Assembly: GCA_039029355.1 (NCBI GenBank)
Contig: JBCCGI010000064.1
Span: 1-46,550 of the forward strand
Length of the DNA: 46,550 bases
From: JBCCGI01 sp039029355
GTDB taxonomy: Bacteria > Planctomycetota > UBA1135 > GCA-002686595
Direction of reading: 5' to 3'
How positions within the stretch are numbered: the stretch's first letter is position 1; each line of letters starts with the position of its first letter. A program made the translations under genes and the position numbers. Shown in pieces: positions 24,294-33,073 of the stretch. The notes under the pieces were generated by a model that saw only the letters and a program-made list of their open reading frames with translations, did not search any database and was not told the origin of the DNA.

Positions 24294-26314
24294 GCCCGAT
24301 TTCGAAGCTGTCCGGGGTGGGGCTCGTGGCCCTCGTGGGAAGCGCCGGCCTGTCGTTCTGGCGTGCCGGCGACGTCGCGGCCGCCGAGGCCGAGCTGGGC
24401 GAGCACCACCGCGCCGTCCACGAGCTGCCCTTCGAGGACTTCGTCGAGGACCGCGCCAACCGCATGCGCGGTCGGGTCGTGGCCGGCGACGGCTCGCCGC
24501 TGGCGGGCGTCGAGGTGCGGGTCTACGCGCACGACGAGTGGCGCCGCAGCGTCCGCGAGGCGCCGCGCGGAGCTCCGCCGGTGCCGGCGGTCGAGGCGAG
24601 CGCGCGCACCGGCGCCGACGGCCGCTTCCGCATCGGGCGCCTGAGCTACGGCTCCAAGGTGCTGGTGGCCGGCGCCCCGGGCATCGGGTACGACCAGCAC
24701 ACCGAACACCGCCACTCCGACGGCTACGGCACGCCCAACGTCAGCTTCGTGCTGCGGCGCGGAGAGGACCAGCGCGTCCACCTCATCGAGGGCTCCGGCC
24801 GCTCGCTTGCCGGCGCCGAGCTGCGGCTCCTGCCGCGGCTGGTCGGCGCGTCCGAGGTGCGCGTCCGCAGCGACGCGGTGGGCATCCTGCGCGTGCCCGG
24901 CTGGGCCGTGGCGCCGACCGGCCTGCCGCGCGCGCTGGTGGGGGACCCGCCGCTCTTGATCGACCTCGATCGAAACGAGGGCGTGGCGATCGTGCCCGAG
25001 TGGCGGCCGCTGCGCGTGGATCTCGGCGGGGCCGCGGCCGGACCGGTCGACGTGATCTGGTGCGCCACGAGCGCGCGCCAGCTGCCCGCGCGCTTCCGGC
25101 TGGAGCCGGGCGCCGACGGCGAGCTGGAGCTCCCCCCGCTGCCGCTGGTCGACTGCGAGCTGCGCTTCGAGCAGCCCGACCGCATCGGCGCGCTGGCCTT
25201 CCTGCACGACGGCTCGCCGCGCGCGGCCGAGCTGCTGCGGCGCGAGCCGCTGACCGTGCTCGTGCGCTCGGAGAGCGGCGAGCCGCTCGCCGCCTCGCTG
25301 GCCTGGCAGGCCGGTCCGTTCGCCATCCACGAGTCGATCGCGGTCGAGCCGAACGAGGCCTGGGCGCGCCGCGATCCGACGACCGTGTCGCTCCGGTCCG
25401 ACGGGGACGGGCGCGCGGTGTTCGCGCCGCGCCCGCTCGCGGCGGGACAGCTCTTGGTCGAGGCCCCGGGACACGCGCCTACGGTGGTCCAGGTCGACGC
25501 CGCGGCGGGGGAGCTGGAGGTGACGCTGAAGCCCGCGCGGCTGATCCGCATCGGCACCGTGCTCGGCTTCTACTCCATCCGCGTCCAGGGCGCGAGCGGT
25601 CCGCCGCAGCTCGGGCGCACCGACGCCCTCGCCGAGGCCCGGGCCTTCCTGCCGGACGGACCGATGCTGGCCTGGAAGGGCCTCGAGTCGGGCTCGCTCG
25701 GCTATCCCGTCGGCGGCTGGGTGGGGCGCGGGCTGCCGCAGATCAGGCTGAGCCAGCTCGACGATCCCGGGCGCACGAGCGGCTGCGTGTTCGGGTTCAT
25801 CGTCGACCACGCCGGCGCGCCGGTCGCCGGGGCGAAGGTCTTCCTACAGCACTCCGGCGAGCGCTTTCCGCGCGAAGCCGAGGCCGACGAGGTCGGCTTC
25901 TACCGCTTCGTCGGCGTCGAGGCCGGCCAGCACATCGTCGTGGCGCGGCGCGCCGATGCCGAGCACCCGGTGCTCACCCCGCGGCCTGCGACGATCGTGC
26001 GGCCCGAGCCCGGCCCGCGTGTCGGCGACGGCGCGCTGACCTGCCGCGTGGACGTCGAGCTGCGCCCGGGTGTGATCCGCGTCGAAGGCCCGCCGCCCAG
26101 CGTCGGGGAAGAGCCGCACGAGCTGCGGGTGGAAGACGACAAGGGGAACACGGTGCTGCGCGTTGCGGTCGACGGTGAGGAGCTGCGGATCACCAACCTG
26201 CCGGAGGGGATCTACGCGCTCTTCGACTCGCCCCCCGGCGGCGGCGAGCCGCGGGCGCTCGGGTCGGTCGAGCTGTTCGCGGACGGCCGCGAGACGGGGG
26301 TGGTGACGTGGTGA
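24290..26314 (+). CDS. Membrane-anchored carboxypeptidase-regulatory-like protein, TTG start
   Basis: This 674-residue protein has an N-terminal hydrophobic anchor (about 8-22, VGLVALVGSAGLSFW) and an extracytoplasmic beta-rich region. Clear carboxypeptidase-regulatory-like modules lie near residues 59 (GRVVAGDGSPLAGVEV) and 501 (GFIVDHAGAPVAGAKV). TTG 24290 is chosen because GGAG ends five bases before it, the anchor follows at once, and the TTGA overlap with the upstream stop couples the two genes. An upstream in-frame extension would run inside the previous gene and read as Arg-rich noise. It resembles the upstream protein in layout. Its stop overlaps the start of the next gene. Confidence 0.82.
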   Translation: MSPISKLSGVGLVALVGSAGLSFWRAGDVAAAEAELGEHHRAVHELPFEDFVEDRANRMRGRVVAGDGSPLAGVEVRVYAHDEWRRSVREAPRGAPPVPAVEASARTGADGRFRIGRLSYGSKVLVAGAPGIGYDQHTEHRHSDGYGTPNVSFVLRRGEDQRVHLIEGSGRSLAGAELRLLPRLVGASEVRVRSDAVGILRVPGWAVAPTGLPRALVGDPPLLIDLDRNEGVAIVPEWRPLRVDLGGAAAGPVDVIWCATSARQLPARFRLEPGADGELELPPLPLVDCELRFEQPDRIGALAFLHDGSPRAAELLRREPLTVLVRSESGEPLAASLAWQAGPFAIHESIAVEPNEAWARRDPTTVSLRSDGDGRAVFAPRPLAAGQLLVEAPGHAPTVVQVDAAAGELEVTLKPARLIRIGTVLGFYSIRVQGASGPPQLGRTDALAEARAFLPDGPMLAWKGLESGSLGYPVGGWVGRGLPQIRLSQLDDPGRTSGCVFGFIVDHAGAPVAGAKVFLQHSGERFPREAEADEVGFYRFVGVEAGQHIVVARRADAEHPVLTPRPATIVRPEPGPRVGDGALTCRVDVELRPGVIRVEGPPPSVGEEPHELRVEDDKGNTVLRVAVDGEELRITNLPEGIYALFDSPPGGGEPRALGSVELFADGRETGVVTW

Positions 26315-28809
26315 GGCACGCGGGCGTTGGACTTCAGGCGGGGCTGGGCTTCCTGGGCGCCGCGATGCTGCACGGGCTCGCCGGACAGGCGAGCCACGAC
26401 CTGCGCGCGCTGTCGGCGTGGGGCGCGCTTTGCGCCTGCGCGTTGGTCGCCGCGGGCGCCGGCGGGCTGCGCGCGCGCGCGCTCCCGTTGGCCGCCGCGA
26501 TCGCGGGCCTGCTGGCGGCGGGAGCGGGGCTCTTCTTCGCCGACTCGATCCTCCTGCGGGGCGTGGCCTTCGCGCTCGCGCTCGGAGCCCTCGGCCCGGC
26601 GCTGCGCCCGCTTGCGGCCGCGCTCCTGGCGGGGACGCTGGGCGTGACGCTCGCGTCGCACCTGCCGTGGGCCGACGGCCTGCTGCGCGGGCTTGCGACG
26701 ACCATCGCCCAGGCCGCGCACGACGTGCTCGGCGGGCACGCGGGCGAGACCGAGCACGCGACCGGCGCGGCGCTCGACGTCGGGCCCTCGGGGATCGGGC
26801 TCGGAGCCGCGCTCTTGGCGCTCTGGCTCCTGCTCGCGGCCGCCGTGCGCGGGGCCTTCGTGCGGGCGCTGCTCGGCGCCGTCGCGGTGGGGGCGGCGGT
26901 CTTCTGCCAGGCGCCGGCGATCGAGTGGATCGGCCTGCACGTCGGCCCCTACGCGAGCCACGGACATCCGCCCGTGCTGTTCGAATCGGTCGGCTGGGTG
27001 GCGCTGGTGTGTGCCTTCGCCGTGGCCTGGGCCTGGGCGGGGCCGCGGATCTCGGCCCAACCGGAGGCCGCGTCGGACGCCGCGCCGGACGCTGCTCCGC
27101 CGGGGTCCGACGCGAGCCCTGCCGCCACCGACTTCGCCGTGCTTGCGGCCGGCGTGCTCGGAGCCCTCGCGCTCCTGGTGGCCGTCGGCTGGTCGCCGCC
27201 GCGCGGCGAGCTGCGCCGGGCGCTCTTCCTCAACGCCGGCGGGATCGACTGGGATCGGCCGACGCCCCAGGACCCCGGCATCTACGGCGGCGGCATGTTC
27301 GGGCTGCTGCCCGACTACCTGGCCCACGATGGCTGGGAGGTTGGGCTGCTCGAGCTCGACGCCGTGGCGGCGCTGGAGCCCGGCGACGCCGACGTGCTCG
27401 TGATGATCAACTGCCCGCACGTCTGGGAGGGCGCCGAGCGCGAGCGCGTCGAGGGCTTCGTGCGCGCGGGGGGGTCGCTGCTCGTCCTCGGCGACCACAC
27501 CGACGTCTTCGGGCTGATGAAGGGCTTCAACTCGCTCCTGGAGCCCTGGGGCATGCGCTTCCGCTTCGATTCGGCCTACCACGCCGGCGCGCACTGGGGC
27601 GGCGACGTGGATTGGCTGCCGGGGCTGCTGGGGCTGGGCGGCGATCCGCGCGGCGCGCACATCGGCATCGGCGCGTCGCTCGAGGTGCAGCCGCCCGCGG
27701 TCCCGATCCTGAACGCGCGCTATGTGTTCGGCGACCACGGCGACCGCGCGCGCGCGTCGGCGGCCTTCCTCGGCGACTACAAGTACGCCGAGGGCGAGCC
27801 CCTCGGCGACCTGGCGCTCGCGGCCGGGCGCCGGCTCGGCGACGGCAAGGTGGTGGCGTACGGCGACACGTCGGGCTTCCAGAACGGCACGCTGCCGGAC
27901 TCGTTCGTGCCGCACATCGGCCCGGTGTTCGACGCGCTCTCGGCGCGCCCCTGGGTCGTGGTTCCGCCGCTGGTGGATGCGGCGCTGGTGGCGCTCGTGC
28001 TGCTCCTGGTGGGCGCCGGCGCGCTCGGGCTGCGCGCAGCGCCGCGCACCGCGCTCGCGCTGGGTTGGACGGTGCTCCTGGGCGGGCTGGTCTATGCCGA
28101 GGCCGCACGCCGCGCCGTGCACGACCCGGCGCGCTACCGCGGGGCGTTGCTCATCGACCGCGGCCTGCACCCCGCGACCGGACACCAGGGCGCCGACTGG
28201 AACGTGATCGCGCCGCTGGAGGCGGCGGCGTTCCGCTCGGGCCTGTTGACGTACGGGACCGACGCGTGGGGGCCCGACTCGCTCGCCGCCGGCGCGGCGC
28301 CGGCCGCGGTCGCGATCGTGGCACCCGCCGTCACCCCGCCCGCCGAGCGCTGCGAGGCGCTGCTGCGGTACGCCGAGGAGGGCGGCACGCTGCTCGTCGC
28401 CGCGTCCGGCGACGACGGCGCGCGGCTGCGGCCGCTCCTGACCCCGCTCGGCGTCGAGGTCGCGGGCGCGCGCACCGGCTCGCTGCCCAAGCTCAACGAC
28501 CAGATCGAGAGCGAGCCGCGCTTTCTCGACCCCTCGCCGCTGCTCGTGAGCCACCCGGAGGCGCGCGAGCTGTACCGCTACGGCGATGCGACGCTCGCCA
28601 CCGCCGTGCCGGTCGGCGCGGGGTGGGCGGTCGTCCTCGGCGACAGCCGCTTCTTCTCGGCGCGCAACACCGAGGGACGCTGGGGCTGGTGGAGCGGCAA
28701 CCTGCGCTTCATGCACGACCTTTTGGGCGAGTACGTCCGCGCTCCGCGCGTCGAGCGCCCCGCGTGGGAGGCCCCGGAGGAAGAGGAGGATGCCGGTGGA
28801 GCAGGCTGA
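26308..28809 (+). CDS. Multi-pass membrane protein with two GATase-like (DUF4350-type) domains
   Basis: This 833-residue protein has a hydrophobic N-terminal third (about eight helices to residue 300). A soluble alpha/beta domain at about 303-545 resembles class I glutamine amidotransferase-like or DUF4350 folds (GRALFLNAGG, DADVLVMINCPHVW, LLVLGDHTDVFG, VVAYGDTSGF). Two or three helices follow (about 552-595), then a second alpha/beta domain (about 610-825; GGTLLVAASGDDG, AVVLGDSRFFS). No complete Cys-His-Glu amidotransferase triad is evident, so these are probably binding rather than hydrolytic domains. The membrane part includes GAALDVGPSGIGLG at a place comparable to the exosortase core of the next protein. 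Start GTG 26308 follows a G-rich site by seven bases; GTG 26311 is an alternative. It overlaps the upstream stop and runs 20 bases into the next gene. Confidence 0.8.
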   Translation: MVRHAGVGLQAGLGFLGAAMLHGLAGQASHDLRALSAWGALCACALVAAGAGGLRARALPLAAAIAGLLAAGAGLFFADSILLRGVAFALALGALGPALRPLAAALLAGTLGVTLASHLPWADGLLRGLATTIAQAAHDVLGGHAGETEHATGAALDVGPSGIGLGAALLALWLLLAAAVRGAFVRALLGAVAVGAAVFCQAPAIEWIGLHVGPYASHGHPPVLFESVGWVALVCAFAVAWAWAGPRISAQPEAASDAAPDAAPPGSDASPAATDFAVLAAGVLGALALLVAVGWSPPRGELRRALFLNAGGIDWDRPTPQDPGIYGGGMFGLLPDYLAHDGWEVGLLELDAVAALEPGDADVLVMINCPHVWEGAERERVEGFVRAGGSLLVLGDHTDVFGLMKGFNSLLEPWGMRFRFDSAYHAGAHWGGDVDWLPGLLGLGGDPRGAHIGIGASLEVQPPAVPILNARYVFGDHGDRARASAAFLGDYKYAEGEPLGDLALAAGRRLGDGKVVAYGDTSGFQNGTLPDSFVPHIGPVFDALSARPWVVVPPLVDAALVALVLLLVGAGALGLRAAPRTALALGWTVLLGGLVYAEAARRAVHDPARYRGALLIDRGLHPATGHQGADWNVIAPLEAAAFRSGLLTYGTDAWGPDSLAAGAAPAAVAIVAPAVTPPAERCEALLRYAEEGGTLLVAASGDDGARLRPLLTPLGVEVAGARTGSLPKLNDQIESEPRFLDPSPLLVSHPEARELYRYGDATLATAVPVGAGWAVVLGDSRFFSARNTEGRWGWWSGNLRFMHDLLGEYVRAPRVERPAWEAPEEEEDAGGAG

Positions 28810-31105
28810 ACCGCGTACGGATGGCGGCTTCTCGGCCCGGCTTTTGCCCTGGGCGGCGGCGGCGTGCCTGGCCGCGGCGTCGGGCTTTTTGATGCCGGTG
28901 TACCTAGAGGTTCCAAGCGGCCGAGCGGTGGGCTTAGCGCTGCTCGGCGTCGGGTGGCTCCTGGCGACTGGCTTCTCGGCGCGGGGGCTGCTCAGCGCCA
29001 CCGGCGCGCTGCTCGTGGCGGCCGGGGCGGACGAGCTGTTGCGCTTCTTCGAGGCGGCGCGGCAACCCCAGGTCGAGCTCTTCACCTGGATGGGCTGGCT
29101 CGCGGCGCGGCTGGCCGGGGCGGATGTCGCGGTCGAGGGCCGCACGCTCCTCTTCGAGCACACCGAGGGCGCCTTCCAGTTCACGCCGACGCTCGGGCTG
29201 ATCGGGCTGCGGCCGCTGCTGACCTTCTGGGTGCTCGCGCTCCTCGCGCTGGCCCCCTCGGCGGGGAGTCGGCTCCGCAGCGCGGTGCTCGCGCTGGCGG
29301 TCCCGCTGCTGGCCTTCGGCGTGCGCTATGCCTACCTGTGCCTGCGCTTCGTCGAGGCCGATCAACCGCTCAACGACCTGCACCACCTGGCGCTGAGCCT
29401 GTTCTGGGACCCGTGGGGCGCGCTGGCGACCCTCGGCGTTACGGCCCTGCTGCTCGCGGCGCTGCTGCCGCCGCTGCGGCCGGCGGCCGAGGGCGGGCCG
29501 CTGCTCTCGCGCGCCACGCCGCTCGCGGCGGCGGCGGGCCTGCTGCTGGGAGCCGCCTTCGGCTGGCAGGACGCCGGCGCGCCGCGCCGCGGCCGCGTGC
29601 TGATCGACGACCAGCTGTCGGGCGTGTGGGAGCCCGCCGGACGCCTGCTCACGCCCGACCGCTACGGCGACTTCTCGGCCTACTCGTTCGCGTCGCTGGT
29701 CGAGCACGTTGCGCGCCGCTTCGCGGTCACCGTGCACGGACAGGGCGCCTACACGCGCGAGGTGCTCGACGGCTTCGACGTGCTGCTCCTGAAGACGCCC
29801 CACGAGCGCCTAGAGCCGGCCGAGGTGAGCGCGATCCAGGGCTGGGTCGAGGACGGCGGCGGGCTGTTCGTGATCGGCGACCACACCGACCTCGGCGGGA
29901 TGGGGACGCACCTCAACCAGCTCGTCGATCCCTACGGCATCTCGTTCGCGTTCAACTCGACCGGTCGCGCCGACGGCGGCGCGATCGAGCTGTGGGAGGA
30001 GCCGTGGCGCGCCGAGCACCCGATCAGCGCCGGGCTCGATAGGTTCGAGGTGATGAGCGGGTGCTCGATCACGCTCACCGGCACGGCGACGCCGGTGCTG
30101 ACGATGCGGCGCTCGTGGTCGATGGCGGGGGACTACTCGCGCGGCAGCAACTTCGGCGCGATGGCGGCCGAGGGCACCCACGCCCACGGGCAGCTGGTCG
30201 TCGCGGCCGCCGCCGACGCCGGGCGGGGCCGCGTGGTCGCGTTCGGGGACTCGACGGTGCTGTCGTCGTTCTCCTACTTCCACGACTCGCACGCCGAGTT
30301 CGTGGTGCGCTCGATCGCGTGGCTCAACGGCAGCGCGCCGCTCTTGCCGTGGACGCGCATCGCGGCGCTCGTGCTGGCCGCGCTCGCCCTCGGCGGCTGG
30401 GCCATGCGCGTGCGCGAGCGCGAGCTGGCGACCTCCGCCGGCGTCCTTTCCCTCGGCTTCCTCGCCGCGGCCTGGGGCGCGGCGCGGCTGGCGGGGATGG
30501 CGCTCACCGTGCCGTCGCCCGGCGTCCCCGTGACGACGGTCGGCTTCGTGGTCGAAGGGGGCTACGCGTGGCTGCCGGCGGTCATCGGCGGCCGCGCCGA
30601 GACCCCCGACGACGGCGACTTCGCGACCTTCACCCAGGTGCCGCTCAAGCTCGGGATGGAGACGCGCATCGTGCCGCGCGACCCCGCGCAGCTGGACGGG
30701 CTCGACGTGCTGGTGCTGCTGAACCCCGACACCGAGCACGGGCAGTCCGAGGCCGATCCGGAGTGGGTCGCCGCGGTGCGCGCGTGGGCCGAGGCCGGCG
30801 GCACCCTGGTCGTGACCAAGCGCGCCGGGCACGACGACCACGACCACGGACGCGCCGGGCTGTACGTCGACGGCGTCGGCCTGAGCGAGGTCGAGGGCGT
30901 GCCCTTCGTGCGGCTGGAGCGCGGCGTGTCCGGCGCCGGGGACGTGCTGTTGCTCACCGGCACGGGGCAGCTCTCCTACGCCGGCGTGGGGCACTGCATG
31001 GCGCTTCCGACGGCGCCCCAGCGCGAGCGCCTCGAGCTGGCCTACGGCCTCTTCGAAGACTGGGCCGGCAACGAGCCGATCGAGCGCCGCACGTATCGAC
31101 CCTGA
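28790..31105 (+). CDS. Multi-pass membrane protein with GATase-like domains and an exosortase-like core
   Basis: This 771-residue paralogue of the upstream protein has N-terminal helices to about residue 260, a GATase-like alpha/beta domain at about 268-510 (GRVLIDDQLSG, DVLLLKTPHE, LFVIGDHTDLGG, VVAFGDSTVLSS), helices at about 520-575, and a second alpha/beta domain (LDVLVLLNPDTE, GGTLVVTKRAGH). The membrane part shows an exosortase-like order: GADVAVEGRTLLFEH, GLIGLRPLLTFWVL where exosortases have their CSGxRS site, FGVRYAYLC where the arginine lies, and LHHLALSLFWDP with a late histidine. The catalytic cysteine position is not Cys, so it would be inactive as a transpeptidase. This part is inferred. 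ATG 28790 follows a strong GGAGGAAGAGGAGG site within the upstream gene. Confidence 0.8.
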   Translation: MPVEQAEPRTDGGFSARLLPWAAAACLAAASGFLMPVYLEVPSGRAVGLALLGVGWLLATGFSARGLLSATGALLVAAGADELLRFFEAARQPQVELFTWMGWLAARLAGADVAVEGRTLLFEHTEGAFQFTPTLGLIGLRPLLTFWVLALLALAPSAGSRLRSAVLALAVPLLAFGVRYAYLCLRFVEADQPLNDLHHLALSLFWDPWGALATLGVTALLLAALLPPLRPAAEGGPLLSRATPLAAAAGLLLGAAFGWQDAGAPRRGRVLIDDQLSGVWEPAGRLLTPDRYGDFSAYSFASLVEHVARRFAVTVHGQGAYTREVLDGFDVLLLKTPHERLEPAEVSAIQGWVEDGGGLFVIGDHTDLGGMGTHLNQLVDPYGISFAFNSTGRADGGAIELWEEPWRAEHPISAGLDRFEVMSGCSITLTGTATPVLTMRRSWSMAGDYSRGSNFGAMAAEGTHAHGQLVVAAAADAGRGRVVAFGDSTVLSSFSYFHDSHAEFVVRSIAWLNGSAPLLPWTRIAALVLAALALGGWAMRVRERELATSAGVLSLGFLAAAWGAARLAGMALTVPSPGVPVTTVGFVVEGGYAWLPAVIGGRAETPDDGDFATFTQVPLKLGMETRIVPRDPAQLDGLDVLVLLNPDTEHGQSEADPEWVAAVRAWAEAGGTLVVTKRAGHDDHDHGRAGLYVDGVGLSEVEGVPFVRLERGVSGAGDVLLLTGTGQLSYAGVGHCMALPTAPQRERLELAYGLFEDWAGNEPIERRTYRP

Positions 31106-31162
31106 CAGGGCGGCGCGCTGCGCTTGCTTTGGCGCGGCGCGCCTGCTACCCCGGGCCTCGTC

Positions 31163-31624
31163 ATGACCACCTTGCGAAACCTCTGCCTGTCCCTCGCCGC
31201 GATCCTCCCGACCTTCGGCTGCGCCTCGGTCTCGGAGGTGGGCTGCGTCATCCCGCCTCCGATCGTGGCGGAGTCCGACCGCGAGACAGCCTTTGAGATC
31301 GCCGCCGCGCTCGAGGCGCTGCCCCGCGGCGGCGAGCTCGCCGCGTCGTTTCAGGACGCGATCCTGATCCACTTCGACCGGCTGAGCGACCCGAACGCCT
31401 GCCTGTTCCTGTTTCTGAAGGCGATCGAGTGCTACCTCGACGCCGGCGACGTGGGGCGCGACATCGCGCTCGAGCTGGCCGGCCACGTGCGCGTGGCCTG
31501 GGCGACGCGCTGCGGCTTCCGCGGAGCGCCGCTGCAGCTCACCGACGAGGAGCGCACCTACCTGGACGACTCCGAGTACGCGCGCTTCCTCGCCGGCCCG
31601 ATGGACGTCATCGGGATCGAGTAG
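31163..31624 (+). CDS. Small exported or lipoprotein-like hypothetical protein
   Basis: This 153-residue protein has a signal sequence (MTTLRNLCLSLAAILPTFGC) whose TFGC end is only a partial lipobox. The short mature helical region has cysteines (SEVGCVIPPP, NACLFLFLKAIECYLD, TRCGFRG) and ends MDVIGIE. No family was recognised. It lies 57 bases after the envelope operon on the same strand and could be transcribed with it, but a hairpin-bounded convergent end and the gap make separate expression possible. An in-frame TTG at 31124 would add an implausible leader before the signal. Confidence 0.65.
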   Translation: MTTLRNLCLSLAAILPTFGCASVSEVGCVIPPPIVAESDRETAFEIAAALEALPRGGELAASFQDAILIHFDRLSDPNACLFLFLKAIECYLDAGDVGRDIALELAGHVRVAWATRCGFRGAPLQLTDEERTYLDDSEYARFLAGPMDVIGIE

Positions 31625-31627
31625 CGT

Positions 31628-31652
31628 CGACGCGCCGGCTCACGGCGCGTCG
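31628..31652. terminator. Perfect hairpin at a convergent gene junction
   Basis: CGACGCGCCG (31628-31637) and CGGCGCGTCG (31643-31652) are exact complements. The five-base loop (31638-31642) contains the TGA stop of the minus-strand cytochrome gene. It begins four bases after the plus-strand stop, so it is placed to end both transcripts. It lacks a T-run. Confidence 0.75.
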
Positions 31653-33052
31653 GCCGCCAGGAGGTCGGCCGCCGGATCCTCAGGCGTGCGCAGCGAGCGC
31701 AGGAAGTCGAGCAGCGCGACGCGCTCGGCTCCGCCCAGGGCGGCGAAGGCCTGGCTTGCCGCCGCGCCCTCGCCGCCGTGCAGCTCGATGGCCTCGCTCA
31801 GCGTGAGCGCGCGTCCGTCGTGCAGGTAGGGCGCGGTGTCGGCGACGCCCCAGAGGCGCGCGGTGACGAATTGCGCGTCGAGCCCGTGCCCGAAGGACTC
31901 CGCCAGCTCGGGCCCCATGTCGTGCCGCTTTAGGTCGGAGAAGAGCGGCACCTGAATACCGCCCGCGGCGGTGGGTGCGAAGCCCGCCGGACCCGCGGCG
32001 AGGTCGACCTGGTAGTACCCGCTCGCGAGTGGGTCGAGCGGGTCCTCCGGGAAGCTGTAGCTCAGCGTCGAGCTCGACGTGCGCATCACCGGCGCGTGGC
32101 AGTCGGCGCAGCCGGCCTCGAGGAAGACCCGCCGGCCGTCCTCAAAGCCGGGCAGCGGCTCGATCGTGGGGCGCTCCAGGTTGGTGTTGAAGACGTGCAG
32201 GGCCGAGAGCTCCCCGACCAGGATCTCGTCGGTGGTGCCGTCGAGGTCGCCGTCGACGCCCGCGCCGACGGCCTCGACCGGCTGCATGCCGAAGTGGAAC
32301 GCGAGCGCCTCAACGTCGAACCCGCGGACGGTTGCGAACTCGCCCTTGCGCCCGAAGGGCCGCACCACGAGGTCGGCGTCGATGCCCTCGACCTGCGACG
32401 TGTCGAAGGTGCCCGAGTCGGCGTCGAAGAGGATCGCGCCGAACGACACGCCCTTCGCGACCAGCGGCACCGGCGTGCCCGGCGACTCCTTTGCCAGCTG
32501 CTTGCGCGCCAAGAGCGCCAGCGTCATCTCGCGCGCGACCAGCTCGACCCCGCCCGAGCCGAAGAGGAAGGGCGGGTTGATGTAGCGGCCGTCGAACGAC
32601 GCGTAGCCCAGCACGGATGAGTCGTCGACGTCGATCTCGGTCGGTTGGAAGAGCGCGTTGTTGTTCGAGCCGCCCACGCCGCCCACCGCGAAGGTGAACG
32701 GCACGGTGGCGTTGCTGCCGACGGAGTGGCACTCCATGCACGTCTGGGCGTCGAGCCCGTTGACGCGCAGGAACGTGCCGTTGTTCTGCAGCGTCGGACG
32801 CGCTCCGGGCTGGGTGGGTTTGCCCGGGTCGGCCGGGCCGTCGCCGTAGCCGTCGTGGCGGTTGAAGGGAGTGGCGAAGACCTTCAGTCCCGCCAGGCGA
32901 ATCTCGTCGAGCGACAGCGCGCCGCTCGCGATCTCGTCCTGGGTGATGCGGTCGTCACCGAGCGCCGGACCCTCGCCGGGGGGCGCCTGGGCGGCGCCGG
33001 CGAGCGGGGCGAAGAGCGCGAGTGAAGCGAGCGTCGCGGGATGCGGTTGCAT
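31640..33052 (-). CDS. Exported di-haem cytochrome c, DHOR/thiol-oxidoreductase type
   Basis: This 470-residue protein has a Sec signal peptide (residues 1-21, ending AGAAQA) and two c-type haem sites: CMECH at 105-109 and CADCH at 315-319. The long insert between them, and motifs such as LKVFATPFNRHDGYG, VRGFDVEALAFHFGM, FSDLKRHDMG and LWGVADTAPYLHDGRALTL, match the di-haem oxidoreductase family (DHOR) related to MauG and bacterial peroxidases. Its job would be periplasmic electron transfer or peroxide or substrate oxidation; the partner is unknown. A strong GAGGAGG site lies before ATG 33052. It is preceded on the same strand, at 21 bases, by a secreted dockerin-like protein, so the two likely form an operon. 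Confidence 0.92.
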   Translation of the reverse strand: MQPHPATLASLALFAPLAGAAQAPPGEGPALGDDRITQDEIASGALSLDEIRLAGLKVFATPFNRHDGYGDGPADPGKPTQPGARPTLQNNGTFLRVNGLDAQTCMECHSVGSNATVPFTFAVGGVGGSNNNALFQPTEIDVDDSSVLGYASFDGRYINPPFLFGSGGVELVAREMTLALLARKQLAKESPGTPVPLVAKGVSFGAILFDADSGTFDTSQVEGIDADLVVRPFGRKGEFATVRGFDVEALAFHFGMQPVEAVGAGVDGDLDGTTDEILVGELSALHVFNTNLERPTIEPLPGFEDGRRVFLEAGCADCHAPVMRTSSSTLSYSFPEDPLDPLASGYYQVDLAAGPAGFAPTAAGGIQVPLFSDLKRHDMGPELAESFGHGLDAQFVTARLWGVADTAPYLHDGRALTLSEAIELHGGEGAAASQAFAALGGAERVALLDFLRSLRTPEDPAADLLAADAP

Positions 33053-33073
33053 GGTGCCTGCCTCCTCGCAGCC

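Noticed and set aside
26212..29184. Minus-strand open frame of 990 codons across the envelope operon
   Set aside because: Arg- and Gly-rich noise opposite a plus-strand protein with clear membrane and alpha/beta domains.
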